In this document: piece after piece, positions 1 through 7,368 of the stretch
Position numbering within the stretch: position 1 is the stretch's first letter
Layout: every line of letters starts with the position of its first letter
IMG/VR virus record: IMGVR_UViG_3300027833_000205
Coordinates: 1 to 25,323 of that record
Length of the DNA: 25,323 bases
Direction: 5' to 3' (one strand)
Origin: a virus
Position numbers and translations under genes: made by a program
Notes under the pieces: generated by a model
What the model saw: the letters and a program-made list of their open reading frames with translations, nothing else
Databases searched by the model: none
Told to the model about the DNA's origin: nothing

Positions 1-74
1 ATAAGTTCAGCAAATACCAAATACAAAAAGCACAACAAGGAATAGACGAATATAATAGTAACCAATTAAAATAA
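1..74 (+). CDS. 3' end of an unidentified gene (5' truncated)
   Basis: In the frame starting at base 3 the sequence is open from the window edge to a TAA at 72-74, giving the 23-residue tail KFSKYQIQKAQQGIDEYNSN followed by QLK. The other two forward frames stop within the first 60 bases. The charged, Gln-rich composition looks helical. The stop lies 9 bases before the next start, so it is probably the last part of an upstream gene of the same replication operon. Too little remains to name it; a recombination ATPase or annealing protein would be usual beside an SSB gene, but that is only a guess. Confidence 0.5.
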   Translation, partial: KFSKYQIQKAQQGIDEYNSNQLK

Positions 75-83
75 ATAAATATT

Positions 84-716
84 ATGGCAATTATTGCAAA
101 GAGTAAAGGAAACACTGAACGCACACTTGCACCAATCGGAAACCATTTGGCAAGATGTGTACGAATGATCCACATTGGAACAGCAGAAGAAAACATTCAA
201 GGAACTGTTAAAAAACTAAACAAAGTTAAATTATCGTGGGAGTTACCAGATGAAACGCACGTGTTTAAAGAGGAGAAAGGAGCAGAACCATTTATGGTAT
301 CAAAAGAGTACACTTTATCAATGTCTGACCGTGCAAACTTACGTAAGGACTTGGAAAGTTGGAGAGGTAAAGGGTTCACAGACAAACAGGCAGAAGAATT
401 TGATATTACGGTATTACTTGGCATCCCTTGTATGATTAACGTAATACATAAAACTGCAAAAACATCTGGTAATAATTACGTGGTTGTTTCTTCAATAACA
501 CCTTTACCAAAACGTGTTGAATGTCCAGAGCAAGTAATCCCATCTTTTGAGTTCAATTTTACAGATTGTTTTGAAAACTTTGAACAGTTGGACGAATGGA
601 CGCAAAACAAGATAAGGGAAACAGACGAGTTTAAAGCACTAACTGAAACTGCACCTATTGAAGATGCTGCTCCTGTTTCAGAAGAAGTTGAAGATTTATC
701 TGAATTAGCTTTTTAA
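84..716 (+). CDS. Probable phage single-strand DNA-binding protein
   Basis: A 210-residue protein likely to coat single-stranded DNA during phage replication or recombination. The N-terminal part (about 15-75) has the pattern P-x-G-N-x-x-A-R-x-V-x-x-I-x-x-G followed by a K-L-x-W-E-L strand. Around residues 90-100 is L-R-K-D-L-E-S-W-R-G-K-x-F-T, which I recall from phage proteins annotated as SSB-like. The last 20 residues are acidic and end in hydrophobic Leu-Ala-Phe, like the partner-docking tails of bacterial SSB and T7 gp2.5. ATG follows an A/T-only leader and no Shine-Dalgarno sequence. The stop is one base from the methyltransferase start. The family assignment is from memory; the acidic tail is directly visible. 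Confidence 0.6.
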   Translation: MAIIAKSKGNTERTLAPIGNHLARCVRMIHIGTAEENIQGTVKKLNKVKLSWELPDETHVFKEEKGAEPFMVSKEYTLSMSDRANLRKDLESWRGKGFTDKQAEEFDITVLLGIPCMINVIHKTAKTSGNNYVVVSSITPLPKRVECPEQVIPSFEFNFTDCFENFEQLDEWTQNKIRETDEFKALTETAPIEDAAPVSEEVEDLSELAF

Positions 717-717
717 G

Positions 718-1347
718 ATGTTTGAGATAACAAACGAGGATAATATGCAACTAATGGCAAGGTACAAGGACAATCATTTTGACCTTGCCATAGTTGACCC
801 TCCTTATGGGATTGACGTAAAAACAAGGGTTTTTGATGATGGCAAAAAATGGGATTCTAACATTCCAAATAAAAAATATTTTGATGAACTTTTCAGAGTT
901 TCAAAAAATCAAATTATTTGGGGGGGTAATTACTTTTTAAATTTTTTAGGTTCTACACCTTGTTTTTTAATTTGGGATAAAAAAATGACAGATAAACACT
1001 TAATGAGTATGAGCGAAATGGCTTGGACAAGTTTTAATACAAAAAACTTAATATTCAGACAACCCCCAGTAGGTGAAAGAGGTTTTTATAATATTGACGG
1101 TAAAAGAATACACCCAACACAAAAAAGTATTAAACTTTACGAATGGCTTTTAAAAAACTATGCCGAACCAAATCAAAAGATACTTGATACACATTTAGGT
1201 TCTGGGAGTATTGCAATAGCCATTGACAACGTGAACAAAGTTGAAAAGATGAATTTAACACTTACAGCTTGTGAACTTGATGCAGACTATTATAATGCTG
1301 CAATGAAACGAATTGACGAACAAACAAAACAATTAACAATATTTTAA
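718..1347 (+). CDS. DNA adenine (N6/N4) methyltransferase, beta-class order
   Basis: A 209-residue amino-methyltransferase that would transfer a methyl group from S-adenosylmethionine to adenine N6 (or cytosine N4) in DNA. Catalytic motif IV, D-P-P-Y-G, is at residues 27-31. The HPTQK block is at 132-136 and the SAM-binding motif I, L-D-T-H-L-G-S-G-S, is at 156-164. Motif IV before motif I is the beta-class order of the PF01555 family. The protein is short, leaving about 80 residues between motifs for target recognition. No partner endonuclease is adjacent, so it more likely protects phage DNA from host restriction than forms a restriction system. Target sequence is unknown. It starts one base after the upstream stop and resembles the catalytic half of the ParB fusion at 8760. 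Confidence 0.88.
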   Translation: MFEITNEDNMQLMARYKDNHFDLAIVDPPYGIDVKTRVFDDGKKWDSNIPNKKYFDELFRVSKNQIIWGGNYFLNFLGSTPCFLIWDKKMTDKHLMSMSEMAWTSFNTKNLIFRQPPVGERGFYNIDGKRIHPTQKSIKLYEWLLKNYAEPNQKILDTHLGSGSIAIAIDNVNKVEKMNLTLTACELDADYYNAAMKRIDEQTKQLTIF

Positions 1348-1348
1348 A

Positions 1349-1792
1349 ATGAACGATGTAAAAGAATTAAAAAGGGTGTGTGAAAATGAAGTCGCACACC
1401 TTTTAACAGAAGTTGACGAGGGAAACATTAACGCTCTTGAAGTGTATGCAGTCTTAAAACAATCCAAAGACTTAATAGAAGAATCAATTAAACAAGTTGA
1501 ACCATTTGCACAAGGGTTTGCAGAACTATATTCTGAAAAAACATTCACACAAGCTGGGTACACTTTTGAAAAAAGGAACGGATCAACTCGTTATTCTTAC
1601 AACCATATCCCAGAAATAGTTGAACTAAAACAACAACTAAAGTTTGCAGAAGCGAAATACAAACACGCTTTTTTAAGCCAACAAAAAGGATTATTGATTG
1701 CATCAGAAGATGGCGAAGAAATGATTATGCCGAAAGTAACCTACTCCAAAGATAGCCTAATTGTCAAAAAACAGGGCGAAAGGGCGAAATAA
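1349..1792 (+). CDS. Hypothetical helical phage protein
   Basis: A 147-residue protein with no family I can name. Residues 1-55 and 85-115 are rich in Glu, Lys, Leu and Gln with heptad-like spacing and are probably helical or coiled coil. The middle contains a short Gly/Ser/Arg-rich segment (K-R-N-G-S-T-R-Y), and the end is basic. It starts one base after the methyltransferase stop and so shares its transcript. Its place between an SSB-like protein, a methyltransferase and the primase suggests a DNA-metabolism accessory role, for example a nuclease inhibitor or a recombination helper. That is context only. It is the last gene before a 156-base gap. Confidence 0.7.
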   Translation: MNDVKELKRVCENEVAHLLTEVDEGNINALEVYAVLKQSKDLIEESIKQVEPFAQGFAELYSEKTFTQAGYTFEKRNGSTRYSYNHIPEIVELKQQLKFAEAKYKHAFLSQQKGLLIASEDGEEMIMPKVTYSKDSLIVKKQGERAK

Positions 1793-1948
1793 AAGGTGCA
1801 GTTGATACCCCCCAGATTTCTAATAAAAAATAAAAAACATAGGGGGGTTAAAAAACTAAAAATAAAATGCCCTTTTGTCTAAACACTGAAAACCAGTAAG
1901 TTAGTTGTGCAAAACATAGGCAAAACATGGCGAAAATAATACAAATAA
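1793..1948 (+). promoter_or_regulatory. Intergenic leader upstream of primase-helicase
   Basis: A 156-base gap with no credible gene; the longest ATG reading frame is ten codons. It holds a 7-bp inverted repeat, ACCCCCC at 1807-1813 and GGGGGGT at 1842-1848, with a 28-base A/T-only-like loop, followed by an A-rich stretch. This could weaken transcription from the upstream operon, but there is no T run after the stem, so it is not a standard terminator. A weak -7 promoter candidate, TAGTTGTG, lies at 1902-1909 with one mismatch to TAnnTTTG. The primase ATG follows the usual A-rich leader. Confidence 0.35.
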
Positions 1949-4282
1949 ATGGAAAAAATAGAAATATCGGTTTTTAAAAGCCTTTTCAAGCCAAATGAGA
2001 TTCCTTATGTTGTTCCTATCTCCAAAATTGTAAAACGAATTAAGCAAGGAGCATCAGAGGAGTTGGTTTATGAAATAAGAAAAGGAAAAAAAGAACTAAA
2101 GAACCAATTACCAGCAATTGTTTTCTCTGGATTATTTAATAAAAGAAACGGAAACGGTTTAAAACAACATAGTGGTTTAATGTGTTTTGATTTCGATAAA
2201 TACCCAAACAGTCAAGAACTAAATAAACAAAAGGAAATATTAAAGAAGAATAAGCACGTTGTTCTATTGTTTACATCTCCCTCTGGAAATGGTTTAAAGG
2301 CAGTAATAAAGGTATCTAATGAACTAACAAAGGAAACACATCCGCAAGTATTCAAGGCTTTTAATAAGCAGTTTAAATATGAGTATTTTGATATTGCTTG
2401 TTCTAATTTAGATAGGGTATGTTTTGAAAGTTATGATCCAGATATTTACGTTAATTATGAGGCTGAAACATTTGATGCCAAAACATTTGACGAGGGTTAT
2501 ACTTATACAAATAAAGTGCCTTTAATCCCTTTAGACGACGAGAACCAAATCATTGATAAGATAATGGCTTTTGATTGGAAAAAAGATTTTATCGATGGCG
2601 AAAGAAATAATTTTGTTTTTGATTTAGCTGGTGCGTTCTGTGAATACGGAATAAATCAAACGTATGCTTTTGGTTTCATATTTAATAATGTTGTACACGG
2701 TAATTTTACCGAAAAAGAAACACAAACTGCAATTAAGTCAGCTTACAGCTTAAGAGATTTTGGAAGTAAATACTTTGAGAACTACAATAAAATAGAAGCT
2801 GTAAAGCGTGATTTAAAAAACGGTAAAGATTATGTTGTTAAAACGCATAAAGTAACTTTAAAGGTAGCTGATAAGATAGAGGAAGATAGAACGGTTAAAA
2901 TTTTCTGGTTTACTGATAAGAAAGGAGCAATTAAAATAGACCAATATAAATATAAAGCATTTTTAGAGGGCAACGGATTCAATAAGTATTTCCCAACAGG
3001 AACAAATAAACCAACACTTGTTAAAATTACATCTAATGTCGTTGAAGAAACATCAGTCGAAAAAATAAAAGATTATGTTCTAAACTATTTAATTGAAAAG
3101 GCAGAGTTTGATGTTTGGAAACTATGTGTAAACTACTCTACTCTTTTTAGTGAGCAACATCTTTTAATGTTAAAGAGCATTGAACTTAATATGTTAAGAG
3201 ATACAAAAGAGCAATCCTTTATAGCTTATCAAAATGGGATATTAAGAGTAAAAAGAGATAATGTTGTTTTATTGGATTTCTATGATATTGATGGATATAT
3301 CTGGAAAAATCAAATAATAAATAGAGATTTTGTAAGGTCAAGTAATACAGACAACGATTACAAAACATTTATCTCTAATATATCAAACCAAGATCCAACT
3401 GCTTTAGAATGTGTTATTGGCTATCTGCTGAACACTTATAAAAATAAGATGAACAACAAAGCCATCATTCTAAACGATGAAGAAATTTCAGAAAATGCAG
3501 AGGGTGGTACAGGAAAAGGATTAATCGTTCAAGGGTTAAAGAGAATAAGAAGAACATCTATTTTAGACGGTAAAGCCTTTGATGATAAAAAGTCTTTTCC
3601 TTATCAAACAGTTTCTTTAGATAGCCAGATACTTGTATGGGATGATGTAAAAAAGAATTTCAACTTTGAGAGCAAGTTTAGCCTTGTTACAGAGGGGTTA
3701 ACAATAGAGCGTAAAAATAAAGATGCTGTTAATTTAAGCGTTGAAGATTCTCCTAAAATATTAATATCTACAAACTACGTCATTAAAGGAGATGGTAACT
3801 CACACGAACGGAGGAGGCACGAGATTGAGATAGGTCAATACTACGGTAAAAACTTAACTCCGTATGATGAGTTCGGAAAGCAACTTTTTGACGATTGGAG
3901 TGAATTGGAGTTTGTTGCATTTGATAATTACATGGTATCGTGTTTGCAACTTTATTTAAAATTAGGTTTAGTCAAGCAAACAGCCAAGAACCTAAAACTC
4001 CGCAAAGTAATTGCACAAACAGCACAGGACTTTATAGATTGGATAAAAGAGGAAAGGGTTGAGCATTTAGGCAGAATTAATAAATCTGACTTTTTCCAAA
4101 AATTCATTAACGATACTCCAGATTTTGCCAAGATGAAACGAAACACTTTTACACGGTGGGTGCAAAAATACGCAGACTTTAAAGGGTTTGAGTACAGCCA
4201 AGATAGAACGAACGGAGTGAGATGGTTTGAAGTTACAAAAACAAAAGGAATAGTTAAAACATTAGAAAATTTAGAGATATGA
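1949..4282 (+). CDS. Primase-helicase (VirE-N/BT4734 primase, PriCT, SF3 helicase)
   Basis: A 777-residue replication protein that would make RNA/DNA primers and unwind DNA at the phage origin. Residues about 10-170 match the BT4734/VirE N-terminal family of archaeo-eukaryotic-type primases: C-F-D-F-D at 79-83 supplies metal-binding acids, and the T-S-P-S-G-N-G-L-K block is at 109-117. A PriCT-like helical segment follows at about 205-275. The C-terminal part is an SF3/DUF5906-type helicase: Walker A G-G-T-G-K-G at 519-524, Walker B I-L-V-W-D-D at 561-566, motif C I-L-I-S-T-N at 604-609 and an arginine cluster at 621-623. Residues 680-777 probably form winged-helix DNA-binding domains. This architecture is typical of Bacteroidota phages and mobile elements. 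Its stop overlaps the next start as ATGA. Confidence 0.9.
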   Translation: MEKIEISVFKSLFKPNEIPYVVPISKIVKRIKQGASEELVYEIRKGKKELKNQLPAIVFSGLFNKRNGNGLKQHSGLMCFDFDKYPNSQELNKQKEILKKNKHVVLLFTSPSGNGLKAVIKVSNELTKETHPQVFKAFNKQFKYEYFDIACSNLDRVCFESYDPDIYVNYEAETFDAKTFDEGYTYTNKVPLIPLDDENQIIDKIMAFDWKKDFIDGERNNFVFDLAGAFCEYGINQTYAFGFIFNNVVHGNFTEKETQTAIKSAYSLRDFGSKYFENYNKIEAVKRDLKNGKDYVVKTHKVTLKVADKIEEDRTVKIFWFTDKKGAIKIDQYKYKAFLEGNGFNKYFPTGTNKPTLVKITSNVVEETSVEKIKDYVLNYLIEKAEFDVWKLCVNYSTLFSEQHLLMLKSIELNMLRDTKEQSFIAYQNGILRVKRDNVVLLDFYDIDGYIWKNQIINRDFVRSSNTDNDYKTFISNISNQDPTALECVIGYLLNTYKNKMNNKAIILNDEEISENAEGGTGKGLIVQGLKRIRRTSILDGKAFDDKKSFPYQTVSLDSQILVWDDVKKNFNFESKFSLVTEGLTIERKNKDAVNLSVEDSPKILISTNYVIKGDGNSHERRRHEIEIGQYYGKNLTPYDEFGKQLFDDWSELEFVAFDNYMVSCLQLYLKLGLVKQTAKNLKLRKVIAQTAQDFIDWIKEERVEHLGRINKSDFFQKFINDTPDFAKMKRNTFTRWVQKYADFKGFEYSQDRTNGVRWFEVTKTKGIVKTLENLEI

Positions 4283-4644
4283 GTAATTTATTAAAAGTAT
4301 TACAGCAAGATGTTGAAAAGGCTTTTGATGTTAAATTAAAAGAAAAAACAAGAAAAAGAGAGGTTGTAAATGGTAGAATAGCTTTTGGCTACATTGCGAG
4401 GAAACATCTTAAAAAAGGATATCAAACAATAGGGGAGTTTATAGGCAAAGATCACTCCTCTGCAATGCACTATTTTAAAACCTTTGATGGTATTTATAAG
4501 TATGATTCTAATTTTAAAACTCTTTTCGATGAGATAACTATTGATGATTATCTAATTAGAGATAAAGAATCAATCGAAGAAGAAATAAAAAGGTTAAATT
4601 TTAAAATTGGGTACTTTAAAAAACGTTTGAAAGATGCATTTTAA
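4279..4644 (+). CDS. DnaA domain IV-like DNA-binding protein
   Basis: A 121-residue protein whose middle part resembles the C-terminal DNA-binding domain of DnaA. R-x-x-F-G-Y-I-A-R-K-H-L followed by I-G-E-F-I-G-K-D-H-S-S-A-M-H-Y (about residues 33-68) parallels the DnaA signature with its G-x-D-H-(S/T)-(S/T)-V-x-H core. The DnaA ATPase domain is absent. Residues 90-121 are a basic helix or coiled coil. The likely role is origin recognition or recruitment of the primase-helicase encoded just upstream, to which it is coupled by an ATGA overlap. It also overlaps the downstream helicase gene by 11 bases. The motif is clear to the eye; the origin role is inferred. Confidence 0.72.
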   Translation: MSNLLKVLQQDVEKAFDVKLKEKTRKREVVNGRIAFGYIARKHLKKGYQTIGEFIGKDHSSAMHYFKTFDGIYKYDSNFKTLFDEITIDDYLIRDKESIEEEIKRLNFKIGYFKKRLKDAF

Positions 4645-5860
4645 ACCAAGAGATTACCAAGAAAGGCTTTCAAAAGATGCTGCAAAGATTTTAAACAATA
4701 CAAGGATTGTTGCTTTAGTGTTTGAGGTTCGAACAGGCAAAACAATCACATCGTTCTTAACTGCTGAAAAGGTCGGTGCAAAGTCTGTTCTTTTTATAAC
4801 TAAAAAGAAAGTAATACTGTCCGAAACAATTCTAAATGATTACAATTTAGTTTCTCCATCGTTTGAACTAAAGCAGATAAATTATGAATCGGTACATAAA
4901 ATAAATGCTGCTGATTATGATTTGATAATATTGGATGAATCTCATAATCTTGGTGCGTTCCCTAAACCATCTAAACGAACTAAACAGATAAAACAAATTG
5001 TAGGAGATAAAAAACTAATATTATTATCTGGTACAATTACACCAGAGTCATACTCACAAATTTATCATCAGTTTTGGATTAGCGAGTTTACTCCTTTTGT
5101 AGAAAGGTCATTTTATAAATGGGCGAAGAATTACGTTAACGTAAGTACACGCAAAATCAACGGTTATGATGTGAACGATTACACCAACGCAAATGAGAAT
5201 CTAATAAGACAAATGATATCAAAGCACGTTATATCGTTCACACAGTCAGAGGCTGGGTTTACATCGAAAGTAAATGAACACGTTCTAACTGTTCCGATGA
5301 AGAAAGTAACCTATGATTTAGTTAAGAAGATTGAAAAGGACAAAGTATTTGAGGGTGCGAATGGTGGTGTGATATTGGCAGATACACCTGTTAAAATGAT
5401 GCAAAAGGTTCATCAGCTTTATAGTGGCACGATAAAATTAGAATGTGGCACAGCTACAACAATTGATACAAGTAAAGGAGAGTTTATAAAGAAGCGTTTT
5501 AAAGGCTTAAAAATAGGCATCTTTTACAAGTACAAGCAAGAACTAAAACTATTGCAAGAGGTGTACGGAAATGAACTGACAACAGATTTAAAGGAGTTCA
5601 ACACAAGCGATAAAAACATTGCCTTGCAGATTGTTTCTGGTCGTGAGGGTATAAGCTTGAAAATGGCTGATAACCTTGTGTATTTCAATATTGACCATTC
5701 AGCCAATTCTTATTGGCAAAGCAGAGATAGGATGACCACAAAAGAACGAAGTGTTAATGATGTGTATTGGGTATTCTCCAAAGGTGGAATTGAGGAGAAA
5801 ATTTACAAACAAGTATTGCAAAAAAAATCATTTACAACTAAACATTATTTAAACAAATAG
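4634..5860 (+). CDS. SNF2-like superfamily 2 DNA helicase/translocase
   Basis: A 408-residue ATP-driven DNA translocase. Conserved SF2 motifs are visible in order: a Y-Q element at 8-9, Walker A E-V-R-T-G-K-T at 31-37, motif II D-E-S-H at 101-104, motif III S-G-T at 132-134, and motif VI W-Q-S-R-D-R-M at 361-367. The Walker A is unusual in having V-R-T-G-K-T where most SNF2 proteins have M-G-L-G-K-T. The protein is compact compared with cellular SNF2 enzymes, as phage versions are. Phage SNF2 helicases are often encoded near a VRR-NUC nuclease, and one is found here at 6229. Probable roles are replication fork or recombination intermediate processing. Start overlaps the DnaA-like gene. Confidence 0.85.
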   Translation: MHFKPRDYQERLSKDAAKILNNTRIVALVFEVRTGKTITSFLTAEKVGAKSVLFITKKKVILSETILNDYNLVSPSFELKQINYESVHKINAADYDLIILDESHNLGAFPKPSKRTKQIKQIVGDKKLILLSGTITPESYSQIYHQFWISEFTPFVERSFYKWAKNYVNVSTRKINGYDVNDYTNANENLIRQMISKHVISFTQSEAGFTSKVNEHVLTVPMKKVTYDLVKKIEKDKVFEGANGGVILADTPVKMMQKVHQLYSGTIKLECGTATTIDTSKGEFIKKRFKGLKIGIFYKYKQELKLLQEVYGNELTTDLKEFNTSDKNIALQIVSGREGISLKMADNLVYFNIDHSANSYWQSRDRMTTKERSVNDVYWVFSKGGIEEKIYKQVLQKKSFTTKHYLNK

Positions 5861-5932
5861 GGCAATAGCTGATAGTCAGAGTTAATAATGTGAGAGTTAA
5901 TAAACTTGTAAAGACTTGAAGATTGCCCTATT
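5856..5932. repeat. 11-bp inverted repeat flanking two direct repeats
   Basis: AATAGGGCAAT at 5856-5866, spanning the helicase stop codon, is exactly complementary to ATTGCCCTATT at 5922-5932. Between the arms, AGAGTTAATAA occurs twice, at 5878-5888 and 5893-5903, 15 bases apart. The right arm is followed by A residues, not T, so it is not an intrinsic terminator on the + strand. It could be an operator with paired protein sites, or an RNA stem that closes around the repeats. Confidence 0.5.
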
Positions 5933-5947
5933 AAAAAACAAAAAGAA

Positions 5948-6187
5948 ATGATAAAAGCAGAAAATATAATAATAAAAGAAAAGTATAAAGGGTTAAAAAA
6001 TTTGGTTTTAATATGTGAAGCAATGGATGAATTTGCTAAACAATACCATAAAGAGCAATTAACTTTAACCGATGTTAGCCAACAACGTGAACTGTTAATT
6101 GCTTTTTTAACAGATAACATACACGGCAATCTTTATTTTACTAAAGAAGTAGCAACAAAAGCAGTAGACGAATATTTAAGCAATTAA
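5948..6187 (+). CDS. Small hypothetical protein
   Basis: A 79-residue protein, probably all helical and without recognisable catalytic motifs or membrane segments. It contains E-Q-L-T-L-T-D-V at about 36-43, encoded by a stretch identical over 23 bases to part of the gene at 6714. ATG follows an A-rich leader (AAAACAAAAAGAAATG). It opens the accessory block after the structured gap at 5861-5947, and is followed by a 41-base gap before the VRR-NUC gene. Function unknown. Confidence 0.6.
   Translation: MIKAENIIIKEKYKGLKNLVLICEAMDEFAKQYHKEQLTLTDVSQQRELLIAFLTDNIHGNLYFTKEVATKAVDEYLSN
6054..6076 (+). repeat. 23-bp exact direct repeat, copy 1
   Basis: The 23 bases beginning AGCAATTAAC and ending CCGATGTT recur exactly at 6817-6839. 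In both places they fall in the same reading phase of a small gene and encode Q-L-T-L-T-D-V. Identity at synonymous positions suggests copying or recombination rather than convergent protein evolution. Confidence 0.8.
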
Positions 6188-6228
6188 TTGTGCCTAACTA
6201 CGGATAAAAGGAACTAAAACAATAAAAA

Positions 6229-6465
6229 ATGAGCGAAGCAACGCACCAACGCAAAATAATTAAGAAATTAGAACAGCAAGGGTATTATGTGCTGAAACTA
6301 ATTAGCACCAACAAAACAGGTATCCCAGATATTTTAGCCTTAAAGCCTAACGATATTAAATTCATCGAGGTAAAGGGAGTGAAAACACCTGTAAGTGAAC
6401 TGCAAAAATATAGGATAAAAGAATTAATTAATTTGGGCTTTGATGCCTCAATAGATAGAGAATAA
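6229..6465 (+). CDS. VRR-NUC domain nuclease
   Basis: A 78-residue single-domain nuclease of the PD-(D/E)XK superfamily, VRR-NUC branch (virus-type replication-repair nuclease). An initial E-A-x-x-Q-R-x-I-x-K-x-L helix (residues 3-14) carries the conserved Glu. G-I-P-D-I-L-A-L (31-38) supplies the catalytic Asp, and I-E-V-K-G (46-50) is the E-x-K motif. A C-terminal L-x-x-Y-R-I-K-E-L-x-x-x-G-F helix completes the fold. The length matches stand-alone phage VRR-NUC proteins. It probably cuts branched DNA such as Holliday junctions or flaps, possibly with the SNF2 helicase at 4634. Its TAA overlaps the next ATG as TAATG. Confidence 0.88.
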   Translation: MSEATHQRKIIKKLEQQGYYVLKLISTNKTGIPDILALKPNDIKFIEVKGVKTPVSELQKYRIKELINLGFDASIDRE

Positions 6466-6659
6466 TGGACTTTATAACAATGACTAACGTATGCGAGAGC
6501 AAAGGGTTTAAAATAGACTTAATACGCAGTAGAAAAGGTATAACAGTTGATCTGTATAAAAATGATGAACTGATTAAAATTGGTACAACTGTTTTTAACT
6601 CGTCAATCGATGCACAATGCGAGGTTTTTACTAAACTTTATTTATTAATATCTAAGTAA
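6465..6659 (+). CDS. Small hypothetical protein
   Basis: A 64-residue protein translationally coupled to the VRR-NUC gene through a TAATG overlap. It reads as a small alpha/beta domain: a G-F-K-I-D-L-I-x-x-x-x-G-I-T-V-D-L strand pair, then a helix near the C-terminus. The layout recalls small phage domains of the ABA-sandwich type, but the match is not specific. No catalytic or metal-binding residues stand out. Coupling suggests co-production with the nuclease; its job is unknown. Confidence 0.6.
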   Translation: MDFITMTNVCESKGFKIDLIRSRKGITVDLYKNDELIKIGTTVFNSSIDAQCEVFTKLYLLISK

Positions 6660-6664
6660 AAGCT

Positions 6665-6672
6665 TATTTTTG
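6665..6672 (+). promoter_or_regulatory. Candidate -7 promoter box TATTTTTG
   Basis: This matches the Bacteroidota -7 consensus TAnnTTTG and lies 41 bases before the ATG at 6714. No convincing TTTG-type -33 element is found at the usual distance upstream. It may start a transcript for the short genes at 6714-8433. Confidence 0.35.
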
Positions 6673-6713
6673 TTGCGAATATGATAATTAAATAAATAAA
6701 ACAATAAACAAAT

Positions 6714-7016
6714 ATGGAACATTTAGTAAAATTATTAAGAGACTCTTATGACTTGCAAGAAGAAAAAAGTGAAGAAACTGCATATTGGCACTTACAAAAA
6801 TTAAGAAGCGAGATAAAGCAATTAACTTTAACCGATGTTGGTTGTAGTTTTCTCGACGAGTTAATAGAAAAGCACAAAGCAAACAAAAAGCTTGCTTTAA
6901 TTAATTGTGAGAAAATGAAAGATAGCAAAGACTTCCCTTGGTATGATGCAACTTTTAATAATGAATTGCTTTTTGTGTTTGAATTAGAAGACTTAAAAAT
7001 TAGATTAGGACTGTAA
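6714..7016 (+). CDS. Small hypothetical protein
   Basis: A 100-residue, probably helical protein with alternating acidic and basic stretches, no signal peptide and no clear motif. Residues about 36-42 are Q-L-T-L-T-D-V, coded by the second copy of a 23-base repeat shared with the gene at 5948. After that point the two proteins differ, so the repeat is a shared segment and not a sign of simple gene duplication. It is preceded by a candidate promoter and an A-rich leader (ACAATAAACAAATATG). Confidence 0.6.
   Translation: MEHLVKLLRDSYDLQEEKSEETAYWHLQKLRSEIKQLTLTDVGCSFLDELIEKHKANKKLALINCEKMKDSKDFPWYDATFNNELLFVFELEDLKIRLGL
6817..6839 (+). repeat. 23-bp exact direct repeat, copy 2
   Basis: Exact second copy of the 23-base stretch at 6054-6076, in the same codon phase of a different small gene. 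Bases on either side of the two copies diverge within one or two positions. Confidence 0.8.
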
Positions 7017-7104
7017 AATTACTACCAATGGTAAATGTATGGTGTGTAGCTACCAAAACAGCACGAAACAAACGAATAATAATTAAACTTTAAAAATAGA
7101 ACAG
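7017..7104 (+). other. Gap with short inverted repeats and a shared 15-mer
   Basis: This 88-base gap holds TACC-AAT-GGTA, a small perfect hairpin, at 7023-7033. TGTATGGTGTGTAGC follows at 7036-7050; it matches TGTATGATTAGTAGC at 7377-7391 in the next gap at 12 of 15 positions. No promoter box matching TAnnTTTG was found. Confidence 0.35.
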
Positions 7105-7368
7105 ATGAAAAATTTAAGAACAAAACTAAGCTATACATTATACATATTGTTAGCGTGCGTTTTTATTTCTTGCGGTGGAGAAAATACCCAAGATAAACCT
7201 ACTAATAATGTGATAAAAAAAGATAGTGGAATTTCTTTTGTAGGTAGGTACGAAATAGAAGAAGGTGGAATGAAGTATGTTGTTTATAGAGAAGTAGATG
7301 GAGGAATATTTATACTAAACATTACAAAAGATAGCTTAGGCGTAGAGCGTTTGCGAAATGCACGCTAA
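7105..7368 (+). CDS. Small phage-encoded lipoprotein
   Basis: An 87-residue secreted lipoprotein. The N-terminus has basic residues, a hydrophobic segment (about 8-21) and the lipobox-like F-I-S-C with lipid-accepting Cys at residue 23, followed by Gly-Gly; Cys18 after L-L-A is a less likely alternative. After about 20 polar linker residues comes a beta-rich domain (G-R-Y-E-I-E-E-G-G-M-K-Y-V-V-Y, then D-G-G-I-F-I-L-N-I-T-K-D). The mature protein would be anchored in a host membrane facing the periplasm or surface. Phage lipoproteins of this size often block superinfection or inactivate receptors, but nothing in the sequence proves that. The TAA stop lies in the loop of a 5-bp hairpin. Confidence 0.75.
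   Translation: MKNLRTKLSYTLYILLACVFISCGGENTQDKPTNNVIKKDSGISFVGRYEIEEGGMKYVVYREVDGGIFILNITKDSLGVERLRNAR

Noticed and set aside
920-926. Run of seven G residues in the adenine methyltransferase as a phase-variation tract
   Set aside because: Seven bases is short for phase variation, it encodes the W-G-G part of a segment also present in the ParB-fused enzyme, and the frame is intact.
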